From positions 1-64,000 of the forward strand of contig JAKSUC010000005.1 of the NCBI GenBank assembly GCA_024413595.1: a stretch of DNA of 64,000 bases, written 5' to 3'. The first letter of the stretch is position 1; each line of letters opens with the position of its first letter. The notes below the pieces were generated by a model that was not told the origin of the DNA, did no database searches, and worked only from the letters and a program-made list of their open reading frames with translations. Origin of the DNA: Bacteroidales bacterium (lineage in GTDB: Bacteria; Bacteroidota; Bacteroidia; Bacteroidales; UBA3824). Positions 55,260-64,000 of the stretch are shown one piece after another. A program made the translations under genes and the position numbers.

Positions 55260-56120
55260 TTATTCTTGAGTCATGCTATCGGCTTGTTGTTGAGGAGTTG
55301 AAATGTTTTTATCAACGCCTTCAGGTTGAGCCATTTGTTGTTTAAGTAAATCTAAATCAGATACTGAAGAATTAGAAATTGCTTTATTGCCTTCAACCTT
55401 AGTTTCAATAGCATTTGCAGAATTCATTTTAGCCTTTAAAGCCATCAATTCAGAAGATGCAGCTAATGATCCGCCTGTACTTTCTAAAGCATTATCAATA
55501 GCCATATCATCGCCAACTTTATGTTCTGCAATTTCAAGATAAGAGTCTGACAAAGCTTCTTGTTGTTCAACTTTTTCTTTCATTCTTTCAAGCATTGCAA
55601 TTGTATCAGAAGAGTCAATACCAGCAAGTTGTTTGTTAACATTTGCTGTTGCTTCACTAACTTTTGCACGAGCTTTCAACATTTTAGCTTCGTTTTTCCA
55701 TTTTGAAATATTAGTCTGCAATTTTTTTACAGACTCCTCAAGTTTTGCAACGGCTGCACAATATTTATCGTAGTTTGCTTGTAGAACAGGAATATTCTGT
55801 ACGTTTTCACTTTTTTTCTGAAGAGCCATTGTGGCAAGACGATCAGCTTCGCTATTTGATATTACTCCAGACTCTGCTCTTTTTAAGAGCATTATCGCTT
55901 TGTTTTCATAATCTGTAGCGTTTTGTTTTGCTGCATCTAATTCATTTTTTGCACGAACACAAGTTGCTCTTACTTCTGCTAAAGCACGAATACTTTTATC
56001 TAAATCAACTTCCATATCACGAATTCCCTGTTCTGTCATTTTGATAGGGTCTTCTAATTTTTCGATAGCATCGTTAACTTCAGCCTTTCCTATTCTGAAT
56101 AATCTCTTGAAAAATCCCAT
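55260..56120 (-). CDS. PspA/IM30 family membrane-stress protein
   Basis: A 286-aa coiled-coil protein. It starts MGFFKRLFRIGKAEVNDAIE, the amphipathic first helix and following DPIKMTEQGIRDME segment of the PspA family, and then has long charged helices with many Ala and Lys. Members assemble on the inner membrane to stabilise it under stress. The last 60 residues are low in helix-forming pattern and unlike E. coli PspA. A full promoter lies upstream; no pspBC or pspF is nearby. Confidence 0.92.
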   Translation of the reverse strand: MGFFKRLFRIGKAEVNDAIEKLEDPIKMTEQGIRDMEVDLDKSIRALAEVRATCVRAKNELDAAKQNATDYENKAIMLLKRAESGVISNSEADRLATMALQKKSENVQNIPVLQANYDKYCAAVAKLEESVKKLQTNISKWKNEAKMLKARAKVSEATANVNKQLAGIDSSDTIAMLERMKEKVEQQEALSDSYLEIAEHKVGDDMAIDNALESTGGSLAASSELMALKAKMNSANAIETKVEGNKAISNSSVSDLDLLKQQMAQPEGVDKNISTPQQQADSMTQE

Positions 56121-56166
56121 GTTATATGTTTTTTAAGGTCTTAGTTTTTACTTTATTTTATTTTCA

Positions 56167-56196
56167 CAAATATAACAAAAAAAGTGTAATTGCAAA
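56167..56196 (-). promoter_or_regulatory. Promoter of the PspA gene
   Basis: On the minus strand TTTG (56193-56196) and TATATTTG (56167-56174) are spaced by 18 bp, the same spacing as in the pheA operon promoter. Confidence 0.65.
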
Positions 56197-56238
56197 TAAT
56201 ATCGATTATTTTTTTTTATTTGTAATGATTTTTTTTTT

Positions 56239-57243
56239 TTATTTTGAATACAACAAATTACATCCTCGAATATCTGAATTATCTATTCGTCCTAAAACTT
56301 CAAATGTATTATCTGTATGTTTTATTCCTAAGTCTTTGGTTTCTATAAAACTACATGAATAAATATTTGCTAAATCTATAACATTTATTCCTCCGGCAAC
56401 ATTATTGTCTACTAATAGAAATGGATCTGTTGACTCTCGTATCAAAATTTTCATTGTTGACGAAGTTTGATAAATGCCATCTCCTTTTGAATATGCTTGT
56501 GATAATAATTCTGTCATTCCGTATTCTGAATGTATTTTTTTTAATCCAAGATTTGTTGTTAATATTTGATGAACTTGTTGTCGTACAATTTCTTTTTTGC
56601 GTCCTTTCATTCCTCCTGTTTCCATTACAATTAAATTATCTCCAAATTCGTTTTTAAATTGTTCTGCAAAATCGAGTAGCGCAAAGGTTACACCTATTAA
56701 TATTACTTTATGTTTTTTTTGTATTTCTTCTTTTATTTGAGTTTCAAGTTGTTGAAAATTATATAAATAAAATCCATCTGTTCCATTTTTCGACTCTTCC
56801 ATTAGTTTTTGAGCCATAACTACAAGTGATGAACCTGTTCGTTCTAAATATGCTGGTAATAATGCTAATATTCTATATTGTTGAATATCTCCATAAAATT
56901 CTTGAAATCCTTTTTTTAAACTTCTATAATAAATGTCCAAATTTTTAACATAATGTCTGCTTGTGTTAATACCAGTTGTTCCGCTACTTGTAAATACTGT
57001 TTCACATTGTTGTGGGGTTATATTTCCTGTTAATATTGTATGACTTTTAAAAAATTCTATTGGCATAAATGGTATTTGTTCAATAGAATTGATTTCGCTA
57101 ATATTTTTGTTGAGATATTTTAAATATTGTGAATATACTTGATTGTTTTGTGATTGATATTTAAAAACTTTTAATGCTGTTTTTTCAAAATCAGAATTTG
57201 AATTTATAGAAAAAATTTCTTCAATTAACGACCTAATATCCAT
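56239..57243 (-). CDS. LuxE-like acyl-protein synthetase / acyltransferase
   Basis: A 334-aa member of the LuxE family, distant relatives of adenylate-forming enzymes. It has IPFMPIEFFKSHTI, the phosphate-loop-like VFTSSGTTGINTSRHY, LPAYLERTGSSLVVMAQKLM, METGGMKGRKKEI and the SEYGMTELLSQAYSKG motif, with GRIDNSDIRGCN at the end. In bioluminescent bacteria LuxE activates fatty acids; in Bacteroidetes the substrate is not known. The gene is followed by pspA with about 120 bp between and may be transcribed alone. Confidence 0.88.
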   Translation of the reverse strand: MDIRSLIEEIFSINSNSDFEKTALKVFKYQSQNNQVYSQYLKYLNKNISEINSIEQIPFMPIEFFKSHTILTGNITPQQCETVFTSSGTTGINTSRHYVKNLDIYYRSLKKGFQEFYGDIQQYRILALLPAYLERTGSSLVVMAQKLMEESKNGTDGFYLYNFQQLETQIKEEIQKKHKVILIGVTFALLDFAEQFKNEFGDNLIVMETGGMKGRKKEIVRQQVHQILTTNLGLKKIHSEYGMTELLSQAYSKGDGIYQTSSTMKILIRESTDPFLLVDNNVAGGINVIDLANIYSCSFIETKDLGIKHTDNTFEVLGRIDNSDIRGCNLLYSK

Positions 57244-57295
57244 ATATATAAGAATTAATAATAAATAATTTAGAGCGAATATTAAAAAAAATTAT

Positions 57296-57342
57296 AACCG
57301 AGTACATTATAATGATATTTAATATTAAAAATGTACTCGGTT
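57296..57342 (-). terminator. Terminator of parC
   Basis: Perfect 13-bp arms AACCGAGTACATT (57296-57308) and 57330-57342 with a 21-nt loop. A T-run follows on either strand, so it can end parC on the minus strand and block stray plus-strand transcripts. Confidence 0.8.
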
Positions 57343-57419
57343 TTTTATAAATAATTTCGTCAAAATAATCTCATAATTTGTTTGATATGATATTTCGACG
57401 ATTTTAAAAATCTTATTAA

Positions 57420-60107
57420 CTAAATATTCAATGATGTTTGACCTTCTTCTCCTGGTCGAATAATTTCAAAATCTGGTTCACCGTCTTCACCTTCAATTAA
57501 TTCTACTGAAGTTCCATCTGGTAAATCAGAATTATCTTCAGGAGGAATTGCATCAGGATTATGTTCAAATTTCATATCTGCAATTTCGTAAATACTTACG
57601 CGTTTTCCTCTTGCTTTAAAACTTTTTGGAGCTATAAATTCTACTGCATCAATAGTTTCTTGTGGACGATTTGCATTTTTTCCACCAAATGTTACTATCA
57701 AATTTGGTCCATAATCGTCGGTTATATCAAAAAGTTGACTATCTGTATTGTCTCCTAATAAATAATTTTCTTTTTCTGAATATTCAAAATTAAATCTCTT
57801 TAAATAATAAGCACTTAAATCTGCATCGTAATAAGCTAATGAGAAGATTGTTTCAGGATTGAATTTTCTCATCATCAATATGTCATCATCAAAATGTAAA
57901 CTTAAATCAAATCCAGTGATGCGAGAATATCCGTTTTTGCGAATAGACACTATTTTATCTTCTCCTGAAAATTCTCCAATATATTCGCCTCGTCCATCAG
58001 TGTTTAATTTCATGATTGACTGATCAAACCAAATTTTTAAACCTCCTAATGTACTAATTCCAGATGTTACTTTAGTAATTTTATGAACAGGATATTTTGT
58101 AACAATATTTCCAAGAGATGCTCTATTTTTTACACCTAAAAGCCCAAAATCAAATTCCCAACAACGTTTTTTGAGTTTTGCTCGTGCTTTTAATAGTATT
58201 TTTACAGTTTCGGCTTCGCCATTGCTATTGGCTGAAAAATATGTAACTTCACTCATTTTTGTACCTTGAGTAACGTCATATTCTTTGTCGCGAGTGATAC
58301 CTTTTACAGAAAAACGTTTTGCATACGAAATTCCTGTTGAGCCATCACGATAAATTACATTATAAATTGTTCGTTCATCGTTTTTCTTAAAAACGTTAAC
58401 GTGAATAGCGTCTGTTCCAATAAAAAACTTGTCTGCAATTTTTGAAATTGTATATTTTCCATCGCGATGAAAAACTATAACATCGTCAAGATTAGAACAA
58501 TTACAGATAAATTCGTCTTTTTTAAGTCCCATACCTGCAAATCCATCTTCCCAATTTACATATAGTTTTTCGTTTGCAACAACAACTTCTTGAGCCACAA
58601 TATTATCAAAGTTTCTAACTTCGGTTTTTCTTATGCGATTAGCTCCGTATTTGTTTTTTATTGTTGTGTAATATTCTATAGAATAATCAATTATATGGTC
58701 AAGTTTATATTGAGTTTCTTCCATTTGACGTTCTAAACCTTTAATATAATTATCGGCTTTGAAAGCGTCATATTTAGAAATTCGTTTTATTTTTAGTTCT
58801 GTTAACCTAACAATGTCGTCGGTTGTAACTTCGCGTCTTAATTGTTTTTTGAATGGTTCTAAAGCAGTGTCGATGGTTTCAAGAATAGACTCCCATGTTT
58901 CGCAATCTTCAATAAGATTATAGATGTGATTTTCTATAAAAATCTTTTCGAGTGAAGCATCGTGCCAACTTTCTGCAAGTTCGTTTAATAAAATCTTGAG
59001 TTCTAATGTTAATAATTCAACCGTTTTATCTACCGAATGTTTAAGTATGTCGGTAGTATTCATAAATTTAGGTTTTTTATTTTCAATAACGCAAGAGTTT
59101 GCAGAAATAGAAATTTCACAATCTGTAAAAGCGTATAAAGCGTCAATTGTTACATCTGGTGAAACGTCATTGTTTAATGTTAGAACAATTTCAACATTTG
59201 CAGCTGTTTTGTCTTCAATTTTTTTGATTTTGATTTTTCCTTTATCGTTGGCAGAAACAATCGACTCCATCAAACTTTCTGTGGTTGTGCTAAATGGAAT
59301 TTCAGTAATAGCAAGAGTTCGTTTGTCGATTTTTTCGATTTTTGCTCTAACTCTTAATTTTCCGCCTCTTGCGCCATCGTTATATTTTGATACGTCGATT
59401 GAACCTCCTGTTGGAAAATCAGGATATAATTCAAATGGTTCGTTTTTTAAATACGAAATTGACGCATCCATCAATTCATTAAAATTGTGAGGAAGAATTT
59501 TTGAAGATAAACCAACGGCTATACCTTCAACTCCTTGTGCTAATAATAATGGAAATTTAACTGGTAAAGTTATTGGTTCTTTGTTTCTTCCATCATAACT
59601 TAATTTCCATTGTGTAGTTTTTGGATTAAAAACAACGTCAAGAGCAAGTTTAGAAAGACGAGCTTCAATATAACGAGGAGCCGCTGCGCTATCGCCTGTT
59701 AAAATATTACCCCAGTTTCCTTGGGTTTCTATCATCAAATCTTTTTGTCCTAATTGAACTAAAGCGTCGCCAATTGATGCGTCACCATGTGGGTGATATT
59801 GCATTGTGAAACCTACAACATTGGCAACTTTGTTAAAACGTCCATCATCTAAACGTTTCATTGCGTGCAAAATACGACGTTGTACTGGTTTTAAGCCATC
59901 GTCTATATCAGGTACTGCTCGTTCTAATATTACGTATGAAGCATAATCGATAAACCAGTTTTTAAACATTCCTGTTACCGATTTTAGGTGTAAATGGTTT
60001 TGAACTCCACCTCCTAAATGTTCTTCATTTTCAGATATATTTTCGTCTCCGTTTATATTTTCTTCAGGAGTATTGTTAATTTGTTCGTCCTTTGTTTCGT
60101 CTGACAT
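57420..60107 (-). CDS. parC: DNA topoisomerase IV subunit A (ParC)
   Basis: An 895-aa type II topoisomerase A subunit. An acidic, low-complexity head (1-35) precedes FKNWFIDYASYVILERAVPD and DDGLKPVQRRILHAMKRL. The DNA-cutting Tyr146 stands in AAPRYIEARLSKLA, and HPHGDASIGDALV carries the quinolone-region residues. The long C-terminus lacks a clear GyrA box (QRRGGKG), which favours ParC over GyrA. parE is not adjacent in this window. Confidence 0.85.
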   Translation of the reverse strand: MSDETKDEQINNTPEENINGDENISENEEHLGGGVQNHLHLKSVTGMFKNWFIDYASYVILERAVPDIDDGLKPVQRRILHAMKRLDDGRFNKVANVVGFTMQYHPHGDASIGDALVQLGQKDLMIETQGNWGNILTGDSAAAPRYIEARLSKLALDVVFNPKTTQWKLSYDGRNKEPITLPVKFPLLLAQGVEGIAVGLSSKILPHNFNELMDASISYLKNEPFELYPDFPTGGSIDVSKYNDGARGGKLRVRAKIEKIDKRTLAITEIPFSTTTESLMESIVSANDKGKIKIKKIEDKTAANVEIVLTLNNDVSPDVTIDALYAFTDCEISISANSCVIENKKPKFMNTTDILKHSVDKTVELLTLELKILLNELAESWHDASLEKIFIENHIYNLIEDCETWESILETIDTALEPFKKQLRREVTTDDIVRLTELKIKRISKYDAFKADNYIKGLERQMEETQYKLDHIIDYSIEYYTTIKNKYGANRIRKTEVRNFDNIVAQEVVVANEKLYVNWEDGFAGMGLKKDEFICNCSNLDDVIVFHRDGKYTISKIADKFFIGTDAIHVNVFKKNDERTIYNVIYRDGSTGISYAKRFSVKGITRDKEYDVTQGTKMSEVTYFSANSNGEAETVKILLKARAKLKKRCWEFDFGLLGVKNRASLGNIVTKYPVHKITKVTSGISTLGGLKIWFDQSIMKLNTDGRGEYIGEFSGEDKIVSIRKNGYSRITGFDLSLHFDDDILMMRKFNPETIFSLAYYDADLSAYYLKRFNFEYSEKENYLLGDNTDSQLFDITDDYGPNLIVTFGGKNANRPQETIDAVEFIAPKSFKARGKRVSIYEIADMKFEHNPDAIPPEDNSDLPDGTSVELIEGEDGEPDFEIIRPGEEGQTSLNI

Positions 60108-60151
60108 TTTTTATTAATTTTTATTCTAATTAAAGAATTTTTGAGTGTGTG

Positions 60152-60159
60152 CAAATTTA
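60152..60159 (-). promoter_or_regulatory. -7 promoter box of parC
   Basis: Minus strand reads TAAATTTG, matching TAnnTTTG, 44 bp upstream of the ATG. Confidence 0.45.
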
Positions 60160-60220
60160 GAAAAAAAATATTTTGTTATATACTTTTGTTGAAATGTTTT
60201 TTTATCATTTTTTTTGTTGG

Positions 60221-61381
60221 TTATTCTCCTATAAAAATATTTGTATTATCTCCTTCAAAATTTTTAAATATTGTTTTGCCTAAATGGTCTATTTCGATGC
60301 CTGTTTTTTCTATTTTGTAGGTTGCTTCTAATATTTTAAATGTGATTTCTATTGTTTTAAAATCAGATTTAACTAAAATATTTATTTCTCCATAATTTTC
60401 TCCTAATTTATTAATAAACAATGGAATAATTTCTTTTTCAGAAAAATACAAGTCCACATAGTTTGTTTTATTTTTATATTTATAGGAAAAAAACATTTGA
60501 CGTAATATAGATTTGTTTTTTATAACATTGTCAGGATTTAATGCTAAATATCGAATATAATATTCTCCATTTGTGAAATAGCACCTTTCGTTTTCTATAA
60601 CAGCATTTTTGTCTTCAAATTCTATATTGATTTTATAATTAAACCTTCTAAAATAAGTTTTCCACAATCCATGAGGAAAACCATTTTCACGATAATATTT
60701 TACACCAAAATAATAATCTTCGTCTTCTTTTTTTATGTTTTCTAATGATTTAAAATATTTACCTTGAAATGTTAATTCATCATAAAAATCGTCTATTGTA
60801 TCCCAAAATTTACCATCTGTATGAGCCCCACGCCAGGTTCCATGTAAAATTTTTTCGTCTAGTTCGTGAGTTTCTTTTCCTTGATAAGTAAATGGCAATA
60901 AAATTAATCTATCATAATTTTCACCATAAAGATAAAATTTTAATTCTCCTTCAGGTAAAAATCCAACTATAAACGAAGTGTATTTTCCTTTTATAAGTTT
61001 ATTATTAAAATCTACTGATGAATATTTAGTTTTTAAAAGATTAACAATCAAGTTTATTTCATCTTTTGTAAAATCGATTTCTGCAACATAAAATTTTCGT
61101 TCAAACATATTTGCCCAAACGGCATCAACTCCTTTTGGAGGGGTGTTTTTAATTGCTCGTTTTTTGTCATAAGTACAATCTGCTGTATTGCTTAGTCCAC
61201 AATGAAAATAATCTCGCATTATTGTACATGCTTTATCGTTTCCATATTTTATATAAAACCATTCTAAATCAGTAGGAAAATTTCTTGGTCCTGTTGCATT
61301 TGCTATCCAATAATATGTTTGACCAAATAATTTGAAAGCCATAATAATAAATATAGTAGTTAATAATAATTTATGTTTCAT
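60221..61381 (-). CDS. Exported protein of unknown function
   Basis: A 386-aa protein with a signal peptide (MKHKLLLTTIFIIMAFKLFG, cleavage near residue 21). The N-terminal part contains YYWIANATGPRNFPTDLEWF and a few Cys. The rest is rich in Tyr, Lys, Phe and Asn with likely beta structure, for example KSDFKTIEITFKILEATYKI. Nothing in it could be matched to a known family by eye. It has its own -7 box and stands alone between parC and the Rpn pseudogene. Confidence 0.75.
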   Translation of the reverse strand: MKHKLLLTTIFIIMAFKLFGQTYYWIANATGPRNFPTDLEWFYIKYGNDKACTIMRDYFHCGLSNTADCTYDKKRAIKNTPPKGVDAVWANMFERKFYVAEIDFTKDEINLIVNLLKTKYSSVDFNNKLIKGKYTSFIVGFLPEGELKFYLYGENYDRLILLPFTYQGKETHELDEKILHGTWRGAHTDGKFWDTIDDFYDELTFQGKYFKSLENIKKEDEDYYFGVKYYRENGFPHGLWKTYFRRFNYKINIEFEDKNAVIENERCYFTNGEYYIRYLALNPDNVIKNKSILRQMFFSYKYKNKTNYVDLYFSEKEIIPLFINKLGENYGEINILVKSDFKTIEITFKILEATYKIEKTGIEIDHLGKTIFKNFEGDNTNIFIGE

Positions 61382-61417
61382 ATTTATAAATCTTGACCAC
61401 TAAGATAATATTTTTCG

Positions 61418-61425
61418 CAAATGTA
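61418..61425 (-). promoter_or_regulatory. -7 promoter box of the exported unknown protein
   Basis: Minus strand reads TACATTTG, matching TAnnTTTG, 36 bp upstream of the ATG. Confidence 0.5.
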
Positions 61426-61530
61426 TTTTTGTTAAATTTTAATTTTTCTTTTTTGATGAATAATAAAGTAGTAATTATAAAATAATATTATGTGGAATAA
61501 AAATTAAATAGATATATATTAAATTATTGT

Positions 61531-62484
61531 TTATATTTTTTTTATTTCATCTATTGATAAACCTGTTACTATTGATATTTGTTCAATAGTCATATTCATA
61601 GCTTTCATTTTTTTTGCCATTTCAAGTTTTTCTTGATAGACCTTAGCTCGTTCTTCATTACGACCTTTTTCAAGACCTTCTGCAATTCCTTCTAATTTAC
61701 CTTCCACTTTTCCTTCTGCACGAGCGTAAGTTGTGGCGTCTTCTTCTCCAAAAACTGACTCTATGTGATTTAAATAACTTCGTTTTTCTTTTTCTGACAT
61801 TTGGTCGTAGAGTAATTTTTTCTTGGCTTCAACTAGTCCTGGAACTGTTGTATTATCTTTTATACTATTATCTTTTAAAAAACTCATCCATTCGTCAAGT
61901 GCTGTTTTTACTACATTTTTAAAGGCTTTTACTCTTATTATGTAATATTTTGGAAACAATTCTCCTACTTCTAAAGTTTTATATTTGAATTTTCGTTGAT
62001 CTCCTTTTGCTATTTCAGCAAAAGTTAATTCTTCTTTTCTTGTAATTTTTAGTTTATCATGTTTGTTTACTCCTATAAAATCATTGTTTATTTCTTAAAG
62101 ATAATCTTCGCCTTCGCCAAAATCATAATAAACTATTGATATTGAATATACTTTTCGAATTTTGCCATAAATATCGCCTGCATCTAATTGTTCTACAATA
62201 GCTTTTGATACACCATAAAGCAATCTTTCTAAAAAATATGTATAGCGTGTTGTTTGAACTTCTACTATAAAAATTTCGCCATCTTCGTCTTGGGCTTTTA
62301 TGTCAACGCGGTTAAATTTATCTTCTATATCGTTTTGATTGCCTTCACTTTCAAGTATTGATTGTATTTTACACTTTTTTCCCAAAAAAACTTCTATAAA
62401 ACCTTCAAGAATATCAAAATTTGCTTTGTTTCTTAAAAGTTTTTTCATTGCATAATCAAATCGTATTAATTGCTTTGATGCCAT
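61531..62484 (-). pseudogene. Rpn/PD-(D/E)XK transposase-like nuclease with one in-frame stop
   Basis: One continuous minus-strand frame of 318 codons is interrupted by a single TAA at 62095-62097. Before it: MASKQLIRFDYAMKKLLRN, then the nuclease core around FNRVDIKAQDEDGEIFIVEV with the E-V-Q motif. After it, in the same frame: NDFIGVNKHDKLKI, then ELFPKYYIIRVKAF and LDEWMSFLKD, and a helical tail with EGKVEGKLEGIAEGLEKGR repeats. Both sides align in order with the PD-(D/E)XK family transposase/Rpn proteins common in Bacteroidetes, related to recombination-promoting nucleases. As the sole defect is one stop, the loss is recent, or a sequencing error is possible. Confidence 0.85.
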
Positions 62485-62526
62485 GGCTTAATTATTTAAA
62501 AATTAAGTGTATAAACTTTCGTTTTG

Positions 62527-62534
62527 CAAATTTA
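62527..62534 (-). promoter_or_regulatory. -7 promoter box of the Rpn pseudogene
   Basis: Minus strand reads TAAATTTG, matching TAnnTTTG, 42 bp upstream of the ATG. Confidence 0.45.
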
Positions 62535-62641
62535 GTGATTTTTTGATGATTTACAATAAAAAGGAGTTTTTTATTTCTTATTTTAATGATTATATTTACC
62601 TTTTAGAATTTGTATATTAATAATTATAAATATTAGAACAC

Positions 62642-63280
62642 CTATAATTTATCAGTAAAAACTGTGACTAATAAAATAATAGAAGTTCCAAAAATACAAA
62701 CGCATGTACCTGTTATTCTATTAATCCATAAAATATGACGAAGGTGAACTTTTTTTCTAAAAATATTAATAATAGAAACTAACAAAAGCCACCACAACAT
62801 TGCTCCTAATATAACACCAGCTAAAGTGATTGTTGTTTCTAAATAGCTTATACTAACAGAACCCGCTGCCATAAACAATCCACTAAATGCAATGATAGTT
62901 AATGGATTAGAAACAGTTAGAGCAAAACTAGCCATAAAATCATTAAAAAATTTGTTTTTATAAGTTTTTGAACGTTGCTCACGCATTTGTTTTGCAGGGT
63001 GTGTTCTTATAATTTTTATTCCTAAACATATCATTAATATTCCACCAATGATACCTAATATAGTTCTATGAGAAGTTAAAAAATCAGAAATAAAAGAAAT
63101 ACTAAATCCTGTAATAATAGCATATACAAAATCGCCAAATGCAGAACCTATACCCATTACTAATCCTGGCCAAAAGCCATTACTAATAGTTCTGTGAATA
63201 CACAAAATTGCAACAGCACCTATTGGACATGCTGCCAAAAAACCTATTATTATACCTTTTATTACTAAAATTGGATCCAA
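62642..63280 (-). CDS. LysE/RhtB family exporter
   Basis: A 212-aa membrane protein with about six helices and the family start GIIIGFLAACPIGAVAILCI, followed by GLVMGIGSAFGDFVYAIITG. The middle has the charged loop THPAKQMREQRSKT, then FMASFALTVSNPLTIIAF. The family exports amino acids such as lysine, threonine or homoserine; the substrate here cannot be told. Confidence 0.9.
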   Translation of the reverse strand: MDPILVIKGIIIGFLAACPIGAVAILCIHRTISNGFWPGLVMGIGSAFGDFVYAIITGFSISFISDFLTSHRTILGIIGGILMICLGIKIIRTHPAKQMREQRSKTYKNKFFNDFMASFALTVSNPLTIIAFSGLFMAAGSVSISYLETTITLAGVILGAMLWWLLLVSIINIFRKKVHLRHILWINRITGTCVCIFGTSIILLVTVFTDKL

Positions 63281-63308
63281 TTTGTTTTATTATTTTTTCA
63301 AAGCGCGA

Positions 63309-63316
63309 CAAAAGTA
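63309..63316 (-). promoter_or_regulatory. -7 promoter box of the LysE-family gene
   Basis: Minus strand reads TACTTTTG, matching TAnnTTTG, 28 bp upstream of the ATG; a TTTG lies 15 bp further upstream. Confidence 0.5.
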
Positions 63317-63503
63317 ATCATACATTACGTTCAAAAAAAAATTAAAGTGTTATTTTTTTCTAAATGTTTTAATTTTGATATTAAAATATGTTAGAAAATA
63401 GATAATAAAAAAATTAAAGTATTTATTTTTATTTACATATCAGGCATAAAAATTGCAAATTCACATTCTTTATTTAATCAAATCTCACATAAAAATAATA
63501 ATT

Positions 63504-64000
63504 ATGAATACAAGAGAATTATTAAATGCACTTCATCAAGCAGAAAAATTAAAAGATACAACTCGACATTGTTATACCTCAAAAGGTCGGCACGAAAGCG
63601 TAGCCGAACATAGTTGGCGAATTTCGTTAATGGCTTTTATGATAAAAGATGAATTTCCAGATGCAGATATTAATAAAGTGATAAAAATGTGTTTAATTCA
63701 CGATTTGGGTGAAACTTTTACAGGAGATATACCAACTTTTGCAAAATCTGAGCAAGATGAAAATATCGAAGAAAAACTTTTGTATCAATGGATTGACACA
63801 TTACCCCAATCATTATCAACAGAAATGAAACAATTGTTTGACGAAATGAAACAACGTAAAACAACAGAAGCAAAAATATTTAAAGCATTAGACTCTTTAG
63901 AAGCATTAATACAACATAACGAGTCTGATATAAACACATGGTCAGAAAATGAATTTTCATTAAATTTAACTTACGCTTTTGATAAAGTAGAATTTTCTGA
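63504..64000 (+). CDS. HD-domain nucleotidase (YfbR-like), C-terminus cut by window end
   Basis: From the ATG at 63504 an open frame of 165 codons reaches the right edge. It begins MNTRELLNALHQAEKLKDTT and has the metal-binding motifs GRHESVAEHSWRIS (His36 likely a ligand) and IHDLGE (His66, Asp67), followed by ALDSLEALIQHN. This is the pattern of HD-domain 5'-deoxynucleotidases (YfbR/YGK1-like), which remove phosphate from deoxynucleoside monophosphates. Only a short end should be missing. No clean promoter box was found in the 220-bp divergent gap. Confidence 0.85.
   Translation, partial: MNTRELLNALHQAEKLKDTTRHCYTSKGRHESVAEHSWRISLMAFMIKDEFPDADINKVIKMCLIHDLGETFTGDIPTFAKSEQDENIEEKLLYQWIDTLPQSLSTEMKQLFDEMKQRKTTEAKIFKALDSLEALIQHNESDINTWSENEFSLNLTYAFDKVEFS

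Overview
The window is AT-rich chromosomal DNA of a Bacteroidetes, most likely Bacteroidales-type, bacterium. The evidence is: a short (284 aa) primary sigma factor of the Bacteroidetes kind; at least fourteen -7 boxes of the form TAnnTTTG upstream of genes; proteins ending in a type IX secretion sorting domain; BspA-like leucine-rich repeat proteins; SpoIIE phosphatases with periplasmic propeller and Y_Y_Y domains; and a DAHP synthase fused to chorismate mutase. Shine-Dalgarno sequences are nearly absent; the small heat-shock gene is an exception. TAA, TAG and TGA all act as stops.

Layout. 1-2.6 kb (minus): sufB-sufC-sufD (sufD runs off the edge). 3.0-3.9 kb (plus): rpoD. 4.5-7.0 kb (minus): two surface lipoproteins. 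7.0-13.5 kb: an accessory zone. It has a GC-richer block (ATPase/DUF234 gene, paired palindromes, a RhuM-like gene, a sigma factor broken by two in-frame stops) and a decayed IS with recognisable ends. A 104-bp direct repeat (98/104 identical) brackets this interval, and an AT-rich paralogue of the ATPase lies beyond it. Five copies of one stem-loop mark the edges. 13.5-17.3 kb (plus): an aromatic amino acid operon, pheA-tyrA-aroF/chorismate mutase-aroD. A classical-looking attenuator precedes it: promoter, a 20-codon leader peptide rich in Tyr and Phe, an alternative pairing element and a terminator. 17.3-22.5 kb: small heat-shock protein, a 1330-aa sensor phosphatase and a small HTH regulator.

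22.5-28.4 kb (minus): aroE-aroK fusion, aroA, mrdA (PBP2) and rodA, packed with overlapping ends, so shikimate synthesis and cell elongation share a transcript. Together with the pheA operon the window encodes the shikimate, Phe and Tyr pathways except aroB, aroC and the final aminotransferase. 28.5-37.2 kb (minus): a seven-gene unit of lipoprotein, recX, hybrid histidine kinase, double receiver, cheA, cheW and a methyl-accepting protein, closed by a strong terminator. 37.3-44.9 kb (plus): DUF2520 protein, UbiA prenyltransferase, a second sensor phosphatase, M18 aminopeptidase and a cell-wall amidase.

45.0-49.8 kb: a 1578-aa protein that joins a DnaQ-like exonuclease, a RecQ helicase and a UvrD-type helicase. 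49.8-55.1 kb: a giant BspA-like protein built of about five super-repeats, with GLUG repeats and a T9SS tail. 55.2-63.3 kb (minus): PspA, a LuxE-like acyl-protein synthetase, ParC, an unknown exported protein, an Rpn-type nuclease broken by one in-frame stop, and a LysE exporter. The window ends inside an HD-domain nucleotidase gene on the plus strand.

The strongest candidates for something new are the aromatic attenuator, the exonuclease-RecQ-UvrD fusion, the AroE-AroK fusion, and the bracketed ATPase/RhuM island with its paired palindromes. All functional calls come from reading motifs by eye; no database search was run.
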